43,748 nucleotides of DNA from contig CAJKBW010000014.1 of NCBI GenBank assembly GCA_905198295.1, positions 1 through 43,748 on the forward strand. The letters run 5' to 3'. This document shows, piece after piece, positions 24,934 through 31,519 of this stretch. Origin of the DNA: an uncultured Oscillospiraceae bacterium. GTDB lineage: Bacteria > Bacillota > Clostridia > Oscillospirales > Acutalibacteraceae. Position 1 is the stretch's first letter, and every line of letters starts with the position of its first letter. A program made the translations under genes and the position numbers. Below the pieces are notes generated by a model. The model ran no database searches. It had not been told where the DNA came from and worked only from the letters and a program-made list of their open reading frames with translations.

Positions 24934-24970
24934 ACGTTTCGGCGAGAATAAAAAGAAGGTGTCGTCAGCT

Positions 24971-25888
24971 ATGAAGGCTAAATGGGACGGTAAGAAAAAA
25001 GCGGTTATACTCACAACGGTGATGACGGCGGTTGTGCTGGCACTGCGCATCGTACTGATGCCGATGATGCAGGAAGCGCATACCGGGCGGTTCCGTCTGA
25101 GCTATATCGTTATTGCTGTCATGCTGTTGACCCTGATCGCTGCCGCGTTGCTGATCTGGCGCAGTGAAAAGCAGCCGGTGGTCATGGCCGGGCCGCCGCT
25201 GACCGCTGCCGCCTGCGCAGGCGTGCTCTGCGGCGCAGTGATGGCCTTTGGCTCTCTGTACGAATTCTTTATGTGGCAGTTCAAAGGCATACTGCCAGCC
25301 CCTGCGATGACCAAGCCCGGCAGCCTCCAGTATGCGGTGCTCACGGTCAGTCTGGCAGGCGGTGTGCTGGGCGGTATATTTCTGGTGCTGCTTGGACTGC
25401 AGTGGCTGCAGGAAAACCGCAGCCGCAGCGGCGTATTCCGCCTGATGGCGCTGGCGCCGTCCCTCTGGATATGGTTCCGTCTGGCACGATACGAAATGAC
25501 CTATGCGAGTGCGGTTAATGTCACCGAAAGCTTCTATGATTTTGTTATGCTCATTTTCATTCTGCTGTTCCTCTTCTCCTTCGCCCGGTATGTCTCCGGG
25601 GTGGGCGAAACTCCTTCCAAGCTGCTGTTCTGGTATGCGCTCGGCACCGCAATGATGGCGATCAGCGCCCCGCTGACCCGGTTCGGGATGTATCTGCTGG
25701 GTAATACCGCGGCTTACAACTCCAGTGAGCTGGCCGGTTTCATCGATCTGGCTGTCGGGCTGTTTGCGCTCCTGTTTGCCTATGCACAGGCTTTCGGAAA
25801 ACAGGCAGTATCTGTACCGGCTGATCCGCCGATTTTGGCTGCCGCAGAGGAACCGCCGGCGGCACAGACAGAAAATCTTCACGAGTAA
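24971..25888 (+). CDS. Polytopic membrane protein, unknown
   Basis: A 305-residue integral membrane protein with about eight hydrophobic segments, for example around residues 12-30 (AVILTTVMTAVVLALRIVL), 43-62, 75-95, 115-145, 185-210 and 225-285. The C-terminal tail is short, hydrophilic and Ala/Pro/Glu-rich. I recognise no family motif. It lies 37 nt after citrate synthase on the same strand and before a strong terminator, so it is probably co-transcribed. The start has AAGGTG upstream. A transport role is possible but unsupported by any specific motif. Confidence 0.75.
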   Translation: MKAKWDGKKKAVILTTVMTAVVLALRIVLMPMMQEAHTGRFRLSYIVIAVMLLTLIAAALLIWRSEKQPVVMAGPPLTAAACAGVLCGAVMAFGSLYEFFMWQFKGILPAPAMTKPGSLQYAVLTVSLAGGVLGGIFLVLLGLQWLQENRSRSGVFRLMALAPSLWIWFRLARYEMTYASAVNVTESFYDFVMLIFILLFLFSFARYVSGVGETPSKLLFWYALGTAMMAISAPLTRFGMYLLGNTAAYNSSELAGFIDLAVGLFALLFAYAQAFGKQAVSVPADPPILAAAEEPPAAQTENLHE

Positions 25889-25927
25889 AATCAAAGCGCT
25901 CTGCCTGATGGCAGGGCGCTTTGATTT
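25888..25927 (+). terminator. Terminator after the citrate synthase operon
   Basis: AAATCAAAGCGC and GCGCTTTGATTT arms with the inner pair TGCC/GGCA around TGAT, directly overlapping the stop codon of the membrane protein gene. Confidence 0.85.
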
Positions 25928-26311
25928 GAAGAAAGACAAGCGACTGCTCAAAGGGATTCCGCTTCTGGATACCGACTGCCGTCTCTTTTTAGGCAGTAAA
26001 TATCCACCAGTACAGCCGGCAACTTTGTCAAAACGCCTCAAAGGCTCTGGTATTGGCAACACCTGAAAGTATATAAAGCGTCCGGCACTTGCCACGCAGC
26101 GCTCCTCTTCTCCCACTCCAATCACCAATTATATCTCCCCGTTTTTCTAAAAAGAGGAACACCGCATGGCCTCGCTGCTGTGCATCGCGTTTTTTCCGAT
26201 CCCAGCCTCTTTCTCGCTTTCCTTTTTCGCCGCCCTCTGTTTTTTCTTTTGTCTATGGGTCGCTAAAGCTTTTTTCGGATCTCTCTTCCCGGCAACAGCC
26301 GGGGGACTCTA
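25928..26311. other. Gene-free stretch between terminators
   Basis: About 380 nt with no supported gene on either strand. It holds a small hairpin CCCGGC-AACA-GCCGGG (26288-26303) beside the terminator of the candidate RNA, and several pyrimidine tracts. I see nothing else that I can name. Confidence 0.5.
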
Positions 26312-27118
26312 TACAACAAAACGGCAGTCCTGCTAACAGGACTGCCGCCGTTTTTGTTTTTAAGGGAATCAGATGCTTTCACCATCTAATCCGCTATCCG
26401 ACTAGTACATCGGACCCACCTTTTCTTATTTCTCCTTGTATAAAACACGGGCAAAATCCCCGCCGTTCAGCAGCCGGCCTTTCTTTCCGGCAGCCTCCCG
26501 GCCCCTTCAGGGAGCCCTTTCGGCTTACAAAAGGGGTTCGTTTCTTCTGTCTATCAGCGGAAACGTCAATCGGAGTGATTCACCTCAGCGAATCCATTGC
26601 CCAGACCGTCTCTCGGCCGCTTTACGGCCGACGGTCATTCCATGAAGCTCAACGCCACATGGGACTCACCTTTTCTTTTCCTATTTTCCCACCGGATGAC
26701 TTCCGGCTTCTGTCCGGTGCCCATCCGCGGGTTATGCTATTGTCCTGCGGGACAGCTGTAAAGCCGCCCGGCTCCTGTCTGTTTTTTCCGTTTTGCGGCA
26801 GACAGAAACACACGCACTTCTGATCGGTTTTTCCTGAAACGGGCTCAACGATACAAAAACGTATCTACGGAAGCCAAATCGCCTTGCGTCGGGAAAGTGT
26901 CTCATACGCTTATCGGTATTGCGCAGAACCTTTCGTTTTTAAGGCCATTGGTCGGTTCCCTGTCCGAAAGCCATTCTTCAAGCTTTCCGATCCGCCCGCC
27001 GCGGCGCAAGCCCCGTGCGGGCATAAGACTGCTCATCTATATCGTTGTGCATGGGACTCACCCCTTTCTCTCTCAGTTCACCAGCCTCCTGGTGTTTCTG
27101 CTTCTCTTTTCTTTTTGC
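26312..27118 (-). ncRNA. Candidate large structured non-coding RNA, about 800 nt
   Basis: No convincing ORF covers this stretch, yet it has a strong promoter (27153-27125), a terminator (26347-26314) and dense hairpins. On the minus strand I can draw CACCAG/CTGGTG (27094-27079), GATAC/GTATC, CTGTCTG/CAGACAG with an inner CCG/CGG, TGTCC/GGACA, CACCGGA/TCCGGTG, the strong GACCGT-CGGCCG-5-CGGCCG-AGAG-ACGGTC (about 26636-26605), CGTTTC/GAAACG, CCCCTT/AAGGGG, GCCGG/CCGGC and TTAGATG/CATCTGA. The element GGTGAGTCCCATG recurs three times, at 27062, 26670 and 26420 (the third as GGTGGGTCCGATG). Size and ornate folding recall large bacterial RNAs such as OLE, GOLLD and ROOL, but I cannot place it in any of them. 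It is divergent from the DUF1292 gene and near the 6S RNA. Confidence 0.6.
26322..26347. terminator. Terminator of the candidate large RNA (bidirectional)
   Basis: CGGCAGTCCTG and CAGGACTGCCG arms (11 pairs) around a 4-nt loop. The minus side is followed by TTTTGTTG and the plus side by CCGTTTTTGTTTTT. Confidence 0.85.
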
Positions 27119-27124
27119 ATCTTT

Positions 27125-27153
27125 AGTATACCTCTTCAATTGTGAATTGTCAA
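27125..27153 (-). promoter_or_regulatory. Strong sigma-A promoter for the candidate large RNA
   Basis: TTGACA (27153-27148), 17-nt spacer, TATACT (27130-27125) on the minus strand. Immediately upstream is a rich A/T tract (about 27155-27190), like an UP element. The expected start is near 27118. Confidence 0.9.
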
Positions 27154-27211
27154 TAGATTATTTATGAATTGTTTTTTAAACTTATAATTTCTACCATCTG
27201 TGCAATTCATC

Positions 27212-27240
27212 TTGACGAGCGCCTTCAGACACGATACAAT
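27212..27240 (+). promoter_or_regulatory. Sigma-A promoter for the DUF1292 gene
   Basis: TTGACG (27212-27217), 17-nt spacer, TACAAT (27235-27240), 80 nt upstream of the ATG and divergent from the large-RNA promoter. Confidence 0.85.
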
Positions 27241-27319
27241 AGAAGCAGAACACGGGAGCCGCCTGTACCACAAAACAAAACACCGGCGGATAAATCCCGC
27301 AGAGAATGGAGACGATAAC

Positions 27320-27643
27320 ATGGCCGATGAATACGGACCTGATCTGGTAACCGTCCTGGATGACGACGGTAATGAGCACACCTTTGAGCTGATGGACGCC
27401 ATCGAAACCGATGACGGACGGTTTGTCGCCCTGCTGCCGGTGTATGATGACCCCAGCGAGGAACTCAACGACGACGGCGAGCTGATCATCCTTTCGGTGG
27501 ACGATTCCACCGGAGAGGAACTGCTGGTGCAGATCGAAGACGACGAGCTGTTTGAAGAAATCGCCGGGATCTTTGAGGAACGCCTTGCCGATCTGTTTGA
27601 AATTGAAGAAATGGAAGGCAACCCGGAAGAACCGCTGCAGTGA
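27320..27643 (+). CDS. DUF1292 family protein
   Basis: A 107-residue, very acidic protein of the DUF1292 family (YrzB-like), conserved across Bacillota with unknown role. It opens with ADEYGPDLVTVLDDDGNEHT after the start Met and contains the family block FVALLPVYDDP and an acidic C-terminal helix (FEEIAGIFEERLADLFEIEE). In many Clostridia these genes sit near yrrK/yrrL and alaS. Here it stands alone next to the 6S RNA. The ATG has GGAG upstream, and its own promoter is clear. Confidence 0.88.
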   Translation: MADEYGPDLVTVLDDDGNEHTFELMDAIETDDGRFVALLPVYDDPSEELNDDGELIILSVDDSTGEELLVQIEDDELFEEIAGIFEERLADLFEIEEMEGNPEEPLQ

Positions 27644-27649
27644 TTTCTT

Positions 27650-27842
27650 TTCCTGCCGGGTACGCGGACTGCCGCTTTTTAACCCTACTACAGTTTACTA
27701 TCGGGAGCTCGGCTCCGGGACCGGATTGCAGACCTCCCCGCCTGTGCGGGAAGAAGGGAGCAGGAACGCCTCGGGCGGGCACCCACCTGCTTTCGTTAGT
27801 AGCAGGTTATACCAGCGGCATTACGGCTCGGCGGGGATACTG
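27650..27842 (+). ncRNA. ssrS: 6S RNA
   Basis: Regulator that binds the housekeeping RNA polymerase holoenzyme. The closing stem pairs CCTGCCGGG (27652-27660) with CTCGGCGGGG and TGCCGCT (27670-27676) with AGCGGCA (27814-27820). The 3' central-bulge hairpin ACCTGC/GCAGGT (27785-27807) is followed by TTATACC-AGCGGCA, which parallels the conserved 3' region of known 6S RNAs (CACC-hairpin-GGTTA-C-GCGGC). A terminal hairpin CCCGC-CTGT-GCGGG lies at 27737-27750. Length is about 190 nt. The terminator follows directly. Ends are approximate and no separate promoter is obvious, so it may be processed from the DUF1292 transcript. Confidence 0.72.
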
Positions 27843-27849
27843 CGCATAT

Positions 27850-27885
27850 AAAAACCCGGTCCTCTGAACAGAGGACCGGGTTTTT
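27850..27885. terminator. Bidirectional terminator of 6S RNA and corA
   Basis: AAAAACCCGGTCCTCTG and CAGAGGACCGGGTTTTT arms (17 pairs) around AA, between the convergent 6S RNA and corA. Confidence 0.95.
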
Positions 27886-27921
27886 CTGTTGCCGACCAAG
27901 ATCTGCGGCAGCTTTTGCTGT

Positions 27922-28848
27922 TTACATCATACCTTTTTTATGCAGGATCAGCCCGACAATACCCATCAGACCGCCGGCCACCGCCACCGGGAACCACCAG
28001 AATTGCGCCAGCGGCAGTCCGGCGACATTCATGCCGTAGAAGCCGGCAATAATATTCGGAATCGAGATGACAATGGTGATCGAAGCGAGCACCTTCATCA
28101 CGATATTGAGGTTGTTGGAAATCACCGACGCGAAGGCGTCCATAGTGCCGGAAAGGATGTTCAGATAGATGCTTGACATCTCAATAGCCTGTTTAATTTC
28201 GATAAGCACGTCCTCCAGCAGATCCTGATCGTCTTCATACAGCTTGATGTACCGCCCGCGCATCAGCTTTTCGAGTGTTGTTTCATCGGCTTTCAGCGAG
28301 GTAGAAAAATATACCAGCGATTTCTGAATATCCAGCAGCTGGATCAGTTCCTTGTTTTTCATGGATTTGCGCAGCTGCTTTTCCAGCGAACTGGACAGCT
28401 TGTCAATCTGCTTGAGGAACTGCAGATAGCGCGTCGCCACCCGGAGCATCACATGCAGCACAAACTGCGTGCGCAGGCTGGTCTGAACCCCCTTGACTAC
28501 TCCTTCTGCAAATTCAGCGATAATGGCGTTTTCCCGCAGAGATACAGTAATCACATGCGACGGCGTAACCAGAATTCCCATCGGAACGGTATAATAGGAC
28601 ACATCGCCCTCGCTCCGCTCCGCAACCGGGGCATCCAGAATAATCAGCGTATTGCCGTCCTCCGACTCAATGCGTGAGGATTCTTCATCGTCGAGCGCAG
28701 CTCGCAGGAAATCCGGCTCCAGAGCGAATTGCTGGATCAGGCTGTTGATCTCCTTCTCGTCGGGATTGATAACATCAATCCAGCAGCCTTCCGTCTGTTC
28801 ATCCAGCTGACGGATACGCCCGTTTACAGTGGCGTAATAACGGATCAT
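27922..28848 (-). CDS. corA: CorA-family divalent cation (magnesium) transporter
   Basis: Pentameric magnesium/cobalt channel of the inner membrane, 308 residues. A large N-terminal cytoplasmic domain has long helices (about 150-245). Two C-terminal TM helices follow, the first ending in the hallmark FYGMNV (GMN selectivity loop), with the basic tail HKKGMM at the end. The ATG has AAAGGGGAG upstream. Its 5' leader holds a good promoter, a strong-RBS upstream ORF and a hairpin abutting the RBS. Cobalt or nickel transport cannot be excluded. Confidence 0.95.
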   Translation of the reverse strand: MIRYYATVNGRIRQLDEQTEGCWIDVINPDEKEINSLIQQFALEPDFLRAALDDEESSRIESEDGNTLIILDAPVAERSEGDVSYYTVPMGILVTPSHVITVSLRENAIIAEFAEGVVKGVQTSLRTQFVLHVMLRVATRYLQFLKQIDKLSSSLEKQLRKSMKNKELIQLLDIQKSLVYFSTSLKADETTLEKLMRGRYIKLYEDDQDLLEDVLIEIKQAIEMSSIYLNILSGTMDAFASVISNNLNIVMKVLASITIVISIPNIIAGFYGMNVAGLPLAQFWWFPVAVAGGLMGIVGLILHKKGMM

Positions 28849-28865
28849 GGCGCAACTCCCCTTTC

Positions 28866-28904
28866 CCGGGGTACCGATCCGTCACAGGCAGAGACGCACC
28901 CCGG
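28866..28904 (-). promoter_or_regulatory. corA leader hairpin beside the RBS
   Basis: CCGGGGT (28904-28898) pairs with ACCCCGG (28872-28866) on the minus strand. The 3' arm abuts the corA ribosome-binding site, and the stop codon of the upstream ORF (28884-28882) lies in the loop, so a ribosome finishing that ORF would melt the 5' arm. Confidence 0.55.
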
Positions 28905-28953
28905 AAGTTTTTGTTTTGTATGATTGTCTACTTCGACCAGGGTCAGGACTCAA
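28882..28953 (-). CDS. Candidate corA leader peptide (upstream ORF)
   Basis: A 23-codon ORF with a TTG start at 28953-28951 preceded by AGGAGGTG at 6-nt spacing, stronger than the RBS of corA itself. It reads (M)SPDPGRSRQSYKTKTSGVR and ends LCL. The early Pro-Asp-Pro resembles the EPDP of the enterobacterial MgtL leader, where acidic and proline-rich nascent chains destabilise ribosomes at low magnesium. Its stop falls inside the loop of a hairpin next to the corA RBS. That it is translated is inferred from the RBS. Confidence 0.55.
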   Translation of the reverse strand: MSPDPGRSRQSYKTKTSGVRLCL

Positions 28954-29009
28954 CCTGTCCACCTCCTGAAAAGAATTTAACCGGCAGATTTTCCTTTTCT
29001 GCCGTTGTT

Positions 29010-29039
29010 ATTATAGCACACCAAAAACGCGTCTGGCAA
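29010..29039 (-). promoter_or_regulatory. Promoter of the corA leader
   Basis: TTGCCA (29039-29034), 18-nt spacer, TATAAT (29015-29010), with TGC before the -10 as in an extended -10 promoter. A hairpin CGGCAGA/TCTGCCG (28982-29004) begins the leader. Confidence 0.8.
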
Positions 29040-29155
29040 TAGAAAAGCGTCATTTAAGCGGATAATCCGCAATTTACAGCCTGCAGTCATAAAATATCGC
29101 GCAAAATCGGCCATTTTGCCTAGAATTCGCTGCTTATGGCGGAAAACCGGACAAA

Positions 29156-29186
29156 AAAGCGGAGAGGCTCTCTGCCTCTCCGCTTT
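29156..29186 (-). terminator. Terminator after ftsZ
   Basis: AAAGCGGAGAGGC and GCCTCTCCGCTTT arms (13 pairs) around a 5-nt loop, followed by a T run on the minus strand. It ends the dcw cluster. Confidence 0.92.
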
Positions 29187-29199
29187 GCAGTCGGCTTTG

Positions 29200-30294
29200 T
29201 CAATCCTTCTTCTTGCTGAAGATGGACACGATATCGATGTAGTCGGAATCCTCACGCTGACGCAGGAAATTCGGCACATCCACATCGGATTCCGTGTTCT
29301 CCTGCGCCGATACGGCCTGCGCAGATGCATAGGAATCATCCGGCGTGAAGCTGGTGGCCACAACCGTCACGCACATTTCATCATTGAGGGATTCGTCGAA
29401 CGCCGCACCCCAGATGATGTTCGCATCCGGATGTGCCGCATTGGCAATCATGGTGGCCGCCTGATCCATCTCGTCGAGGCCGATATCCGGCGAAGAAGTG
29501 ATGTTGATGATCACGCCGTGTGCTCCCTTGATGGAGGTTTCGAGCAGCGGGCTGGAAATTGCCGCCTGCGCTGCGAGCTCCGCCTTATCCTTGCCCTCGG
29601 CACGGCCGACGCCCATATGAGCGTAACCAGCGTCTTTCATAACGGCCGTTACATCAGCAAAGTCCAAATTGACCTCGCCCGGCACCACAATCAGCCGGGA
29701 AATACTTTCCACACCCTGACGCAGCACATCATCCGCCATTTCAAACGCCTGCGCCATGGTCATTTTCTGTTCACTGACCATTTTCAGGCGTTCATTGGGG
29801 ATTACCACCAGACTATCCACCTGCTCACGCAGATTGGCAATGCCGGATTCCGCCTGCGACATGCGGCGGCGTCCCTCAAAATTAAACGGCTTAGTAACAA
29901 TACCAACCGTCAGGATGCCGAGATCACGCGCAATTTCCGCAACAACCGGCGCGGCACCGGTCCCAGTGCCGCCGCCCATACCGGCAGTAATGAACACCAT
30001 ATCGGTTCCTTTGAGAGCAGCCGCGATTTCCTCCCGGCTTTCCTCCGCTGCACGCTGTCCTTTTTCCGGATTGGATCCGGCGCCGAGCCCATGGGTCAGC
30101 TTCTCGCCGATCTGAATTTTCTGGCTGGCCTGGGAATTGCGCAGCGCCTGACGGTCGGTGTTGATAGAGATAAATTCCAGACCTTCCGCGCCGTGCCGGA
30201 CCATACGGTTAATGGCGTTTCCGCCGCCGCCGCCCACACCGACGACTTTTATCTGTACTTCCTTTTCGAAATCGTCTTCAAACTGGAACCCCAT
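29200..30294 (-). CDS. ftsZ: Cell division GTPase FtsZ
   Basis: Tubulin-like GTPase that forms the Z ring, 364 residues. The GTPase domain has VVGVGGGGGNAINRMV and the tubulin signature GGGTGTGAAPVVAEIAR, plus the T7 region NLDFADV. A short linker leads to the C-terminal conserved peptide YIDIVSIFSKKKD-like tail for FtsA/SepF binding. The ATG at 30294 is chosen for GGAGG about 8 nt upstream. A GTG five codons earlier overlaps that site. It has its own promoter and is last in the cluster. No ftsA precedes it. Confidence 0.97.
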   Translation of the reverse strand: MGFQFEDDFEKEVQIKVVGVGGGGGNAINRMVRHGAEGLEFISINTDRQALRNSQASQKIQIGEKLTHGLGAGSNPEKGQRAAEESREEIAAALKGTDMVFITAGMGGGTGTGAAPVVAEIARDLGILTVGIVTKPFNFEGRRRMSQAESGIANLREQVDSLVVIPNERLKMVSEQKMTMAQAFEMADDVLRQGVESISRLIVVPGEVNLDFADVTAVMKDAGYAHMGVGRAEGKDKAELAAQAAISSPLLETSIKGAHGVIINITSSPDIGLDEMDQAATMIANAAHPDANIIWGAAFDESLNDEMCVTVVATSFTPDDSYASAQAVSAQENTESDVDVPNFLRQREDSDYIDIVSIFSKKKD

Positions 30295-30374
30295 GAGACT
30301 TCCCTCCACCTTTTTATTCCTGCGGACAATGCCGCGAAGCGTTCTGATTCAGCAAGCTACAAGAGCTTTCTTTG

Positions 30375-30403
30375 ATTTTACCACGACTGTAAAGCAAATT
30401 CAA
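30375..30403 (-). promoter_or_regulatory. Sigma-A promoter for ftsZ
   Basis: TTGAAT (30403-30398), 17-nt spacer, TAAAAT (30380-30375) on the minus strand, with TG just before the -10. About 80 nt upstream of the ATG. Confidence 0.8.
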
Positions 30404-30449
30404 CCGGTTATCTCGCAATTCACGCTATATTTATAAATTTTTTTCAAAA

Positions 30450-30465
30450 GTGCAGGCCCATGCAC
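30450..30465 (-). terminator. Small hairpin terminator after ftsQ
   Basis: GTGCA-6-TGCAC followed by TTTTG and an A/T run on the minus strand, 14 nt past the ftsQ stop and ahead of the ftsZ promoter. It is short and probably leaky. Confidence 0.5.
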
Positions 30466-30479
30466 AATATGTAGCGTTA

Positions 30480-31499
30480 TCATGCCGCCGGCTCGCTTTC
30501 CGGCGCGCCACCGCTCTCCGGAGAGGACGGATTACCGCTTTCCGGTCCGGATGAGCCGCTGCTATCCGGATCCGTCGGAGTGGATGTTTCACTGTCCAAC
30601 ACATCCTGCGGCGTGTAAAACAGCTTGTTGTTGTCCGAATCCGAATCGGAATAGGAACGGAGATCGATCTGGCCGGCAATACCGTAGCCCTGCGACTTCT
30701 GCAGCAGTGCCAGCGATGTGGCCAGCACGTTGATCTCCTTATACAGATTCGATTCATTGCCAAGCCGGATGACAATTCGGTTTTTCCAGTTCAGCCGTAT
30801 ATCTGCCTTGTTGGAGATGTCGATCTCCACAATCTCTTCGGTCAGGTCGACAGCCGGCAATTCTTCCGCCTCTTTGGCTTCCTGGCGGAAATCCGCAAAG
30901 GCCGTCAGCAGTGTGCGGATAATCCGTAAACTCTCCTCATCCATCGCCGTCCCGCCGATTGCCGCCGTTTCCGGTGTCACGCCCTTAAAATACAGATACC
31001 GCGGTGGGCGGTCTCCCTCAACCGGAAGCGTCTCTAGTGCTTTTCCGTTGCTGCCCACCACTATCCAGGAACCATCCGCATACCTTGCGCCGATAGCTTC
31101 CACTTCTTTAAGCGCAATACGGACGGTACCAAAGGATACCTTTTGGATATCCACCGTTTCCAAATAGGGAAATGTGCTGAGCACGTTCTGGGCCGCCAGC
31201 TTCAGGTTAAGGGAAAACACGCTTTGCCCGACACGTATGCCGCTCGCCTGTATGATCGCCTGCTCATCGTAGCGCGTATCGCCCTCCACCAGAATTTCCT
31301 GCACACCAAAAGCCGAGGGCTTTTCCGAAACCTCTGCGGCATCGGGATTGCGGCCCTGATGTGCCTGTACAATCAGCAGGGCTGTAAGCCCCGCGCTCAC
31401 AGCCAAAATCGCGGCAAAAAGGATAATCGCCATATGAAAGCGGCTGATTCGGCGCTTTTTTTTAACTGTGGTTTTTCCTAATTTTTTCTTTTCCTTCAT
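30480..31499 (-). CDS. ftsQ: Cell division protein FtsQ/DivIB
   Basis: Divisome membrane protein of 339 residues. A basic cytoplasmic tail (KKKLGKTTVKKKRRISR) precedes one TM helix (about 24-46). The POTRA domain (about 70-140, VQEILVEGDTRYDEQAIIQA) and the beta domain follow. The C-terminal ~50 residues are a Ser/Pro/Glu/Gly low-complexity tail with no known partner, longer than usual. It bridges FtsL and the septal synthases. The ATG at 31499 has GGAG at 8 nt. It is 20 nt after murA. Confidence 0.9.
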   Translation of the reverse strand: MKEKKKLGKTTVKKKRRISRFHMAIILFAAILAVSAGLTALLIVQAHQGRNPDAAEVSEKPSAFGVQEILVEGDTRYDEQAIIQASGIRVGQSVFSLNLKLAAQNVLSTFPYLETVDIQKVSFGTVRIALKEVEAIGARYADGSWIVVGSNGKALETLPVEGDRPPRYLYFKGVTPETAAIGGTAMDEESLRIIRTLLTAFADFRQEAKEAEELPAVDLTEEIVEIDISNKADIRLNWKNRIVIRLGNESNLYKEINVLATSLALLQKSQGYGIAGQIDLRSYSDSDSDNNKLFYTPQDVLDSETSTPTDPDSSGSSGPESGNPSSPESGGAPESEPAA

Positions 31500-31519
31500 C
31501 TGCCTGTCTCCGTCCCGAA

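Noticed and set aside
24965..26128. 387-codon minus-strand open frame opposite the membrane protein
   Set aside because: Gln/His/Arg-rich shadow of a well-formed membrane protein with RBS. It also spans the citrate synthase terminator.
26089..26823. 244-codon plus-strand open frame in the gene-free region
   Set aside because: Pro/Ser/Phe-rich with no RBS, it crosses a strong terminator and runs antisense to the structured RNA candidate.
26890..27028. 44-codon ORF inside the RNA candidate (start near 27028, GKLEEWLSDREP)
   Set aside because: No RBS before its ATG, and it overlaps several predicted stems. The peptide looks plausible but unsupported.
27050..27118. TPP-riboswitch-like CTGAGA and GGGGTGA at the start of the RNA candidate
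   Set aside because: The other invariant TPP elements are absent and no thiamine gene lies downstream.
28849..29009. M-box magnesium riboswitch in the corA leader
   Set aside because: The leader is too short and lacks the conserved M-box stems. Only an ORF and a small hairpin are seen.
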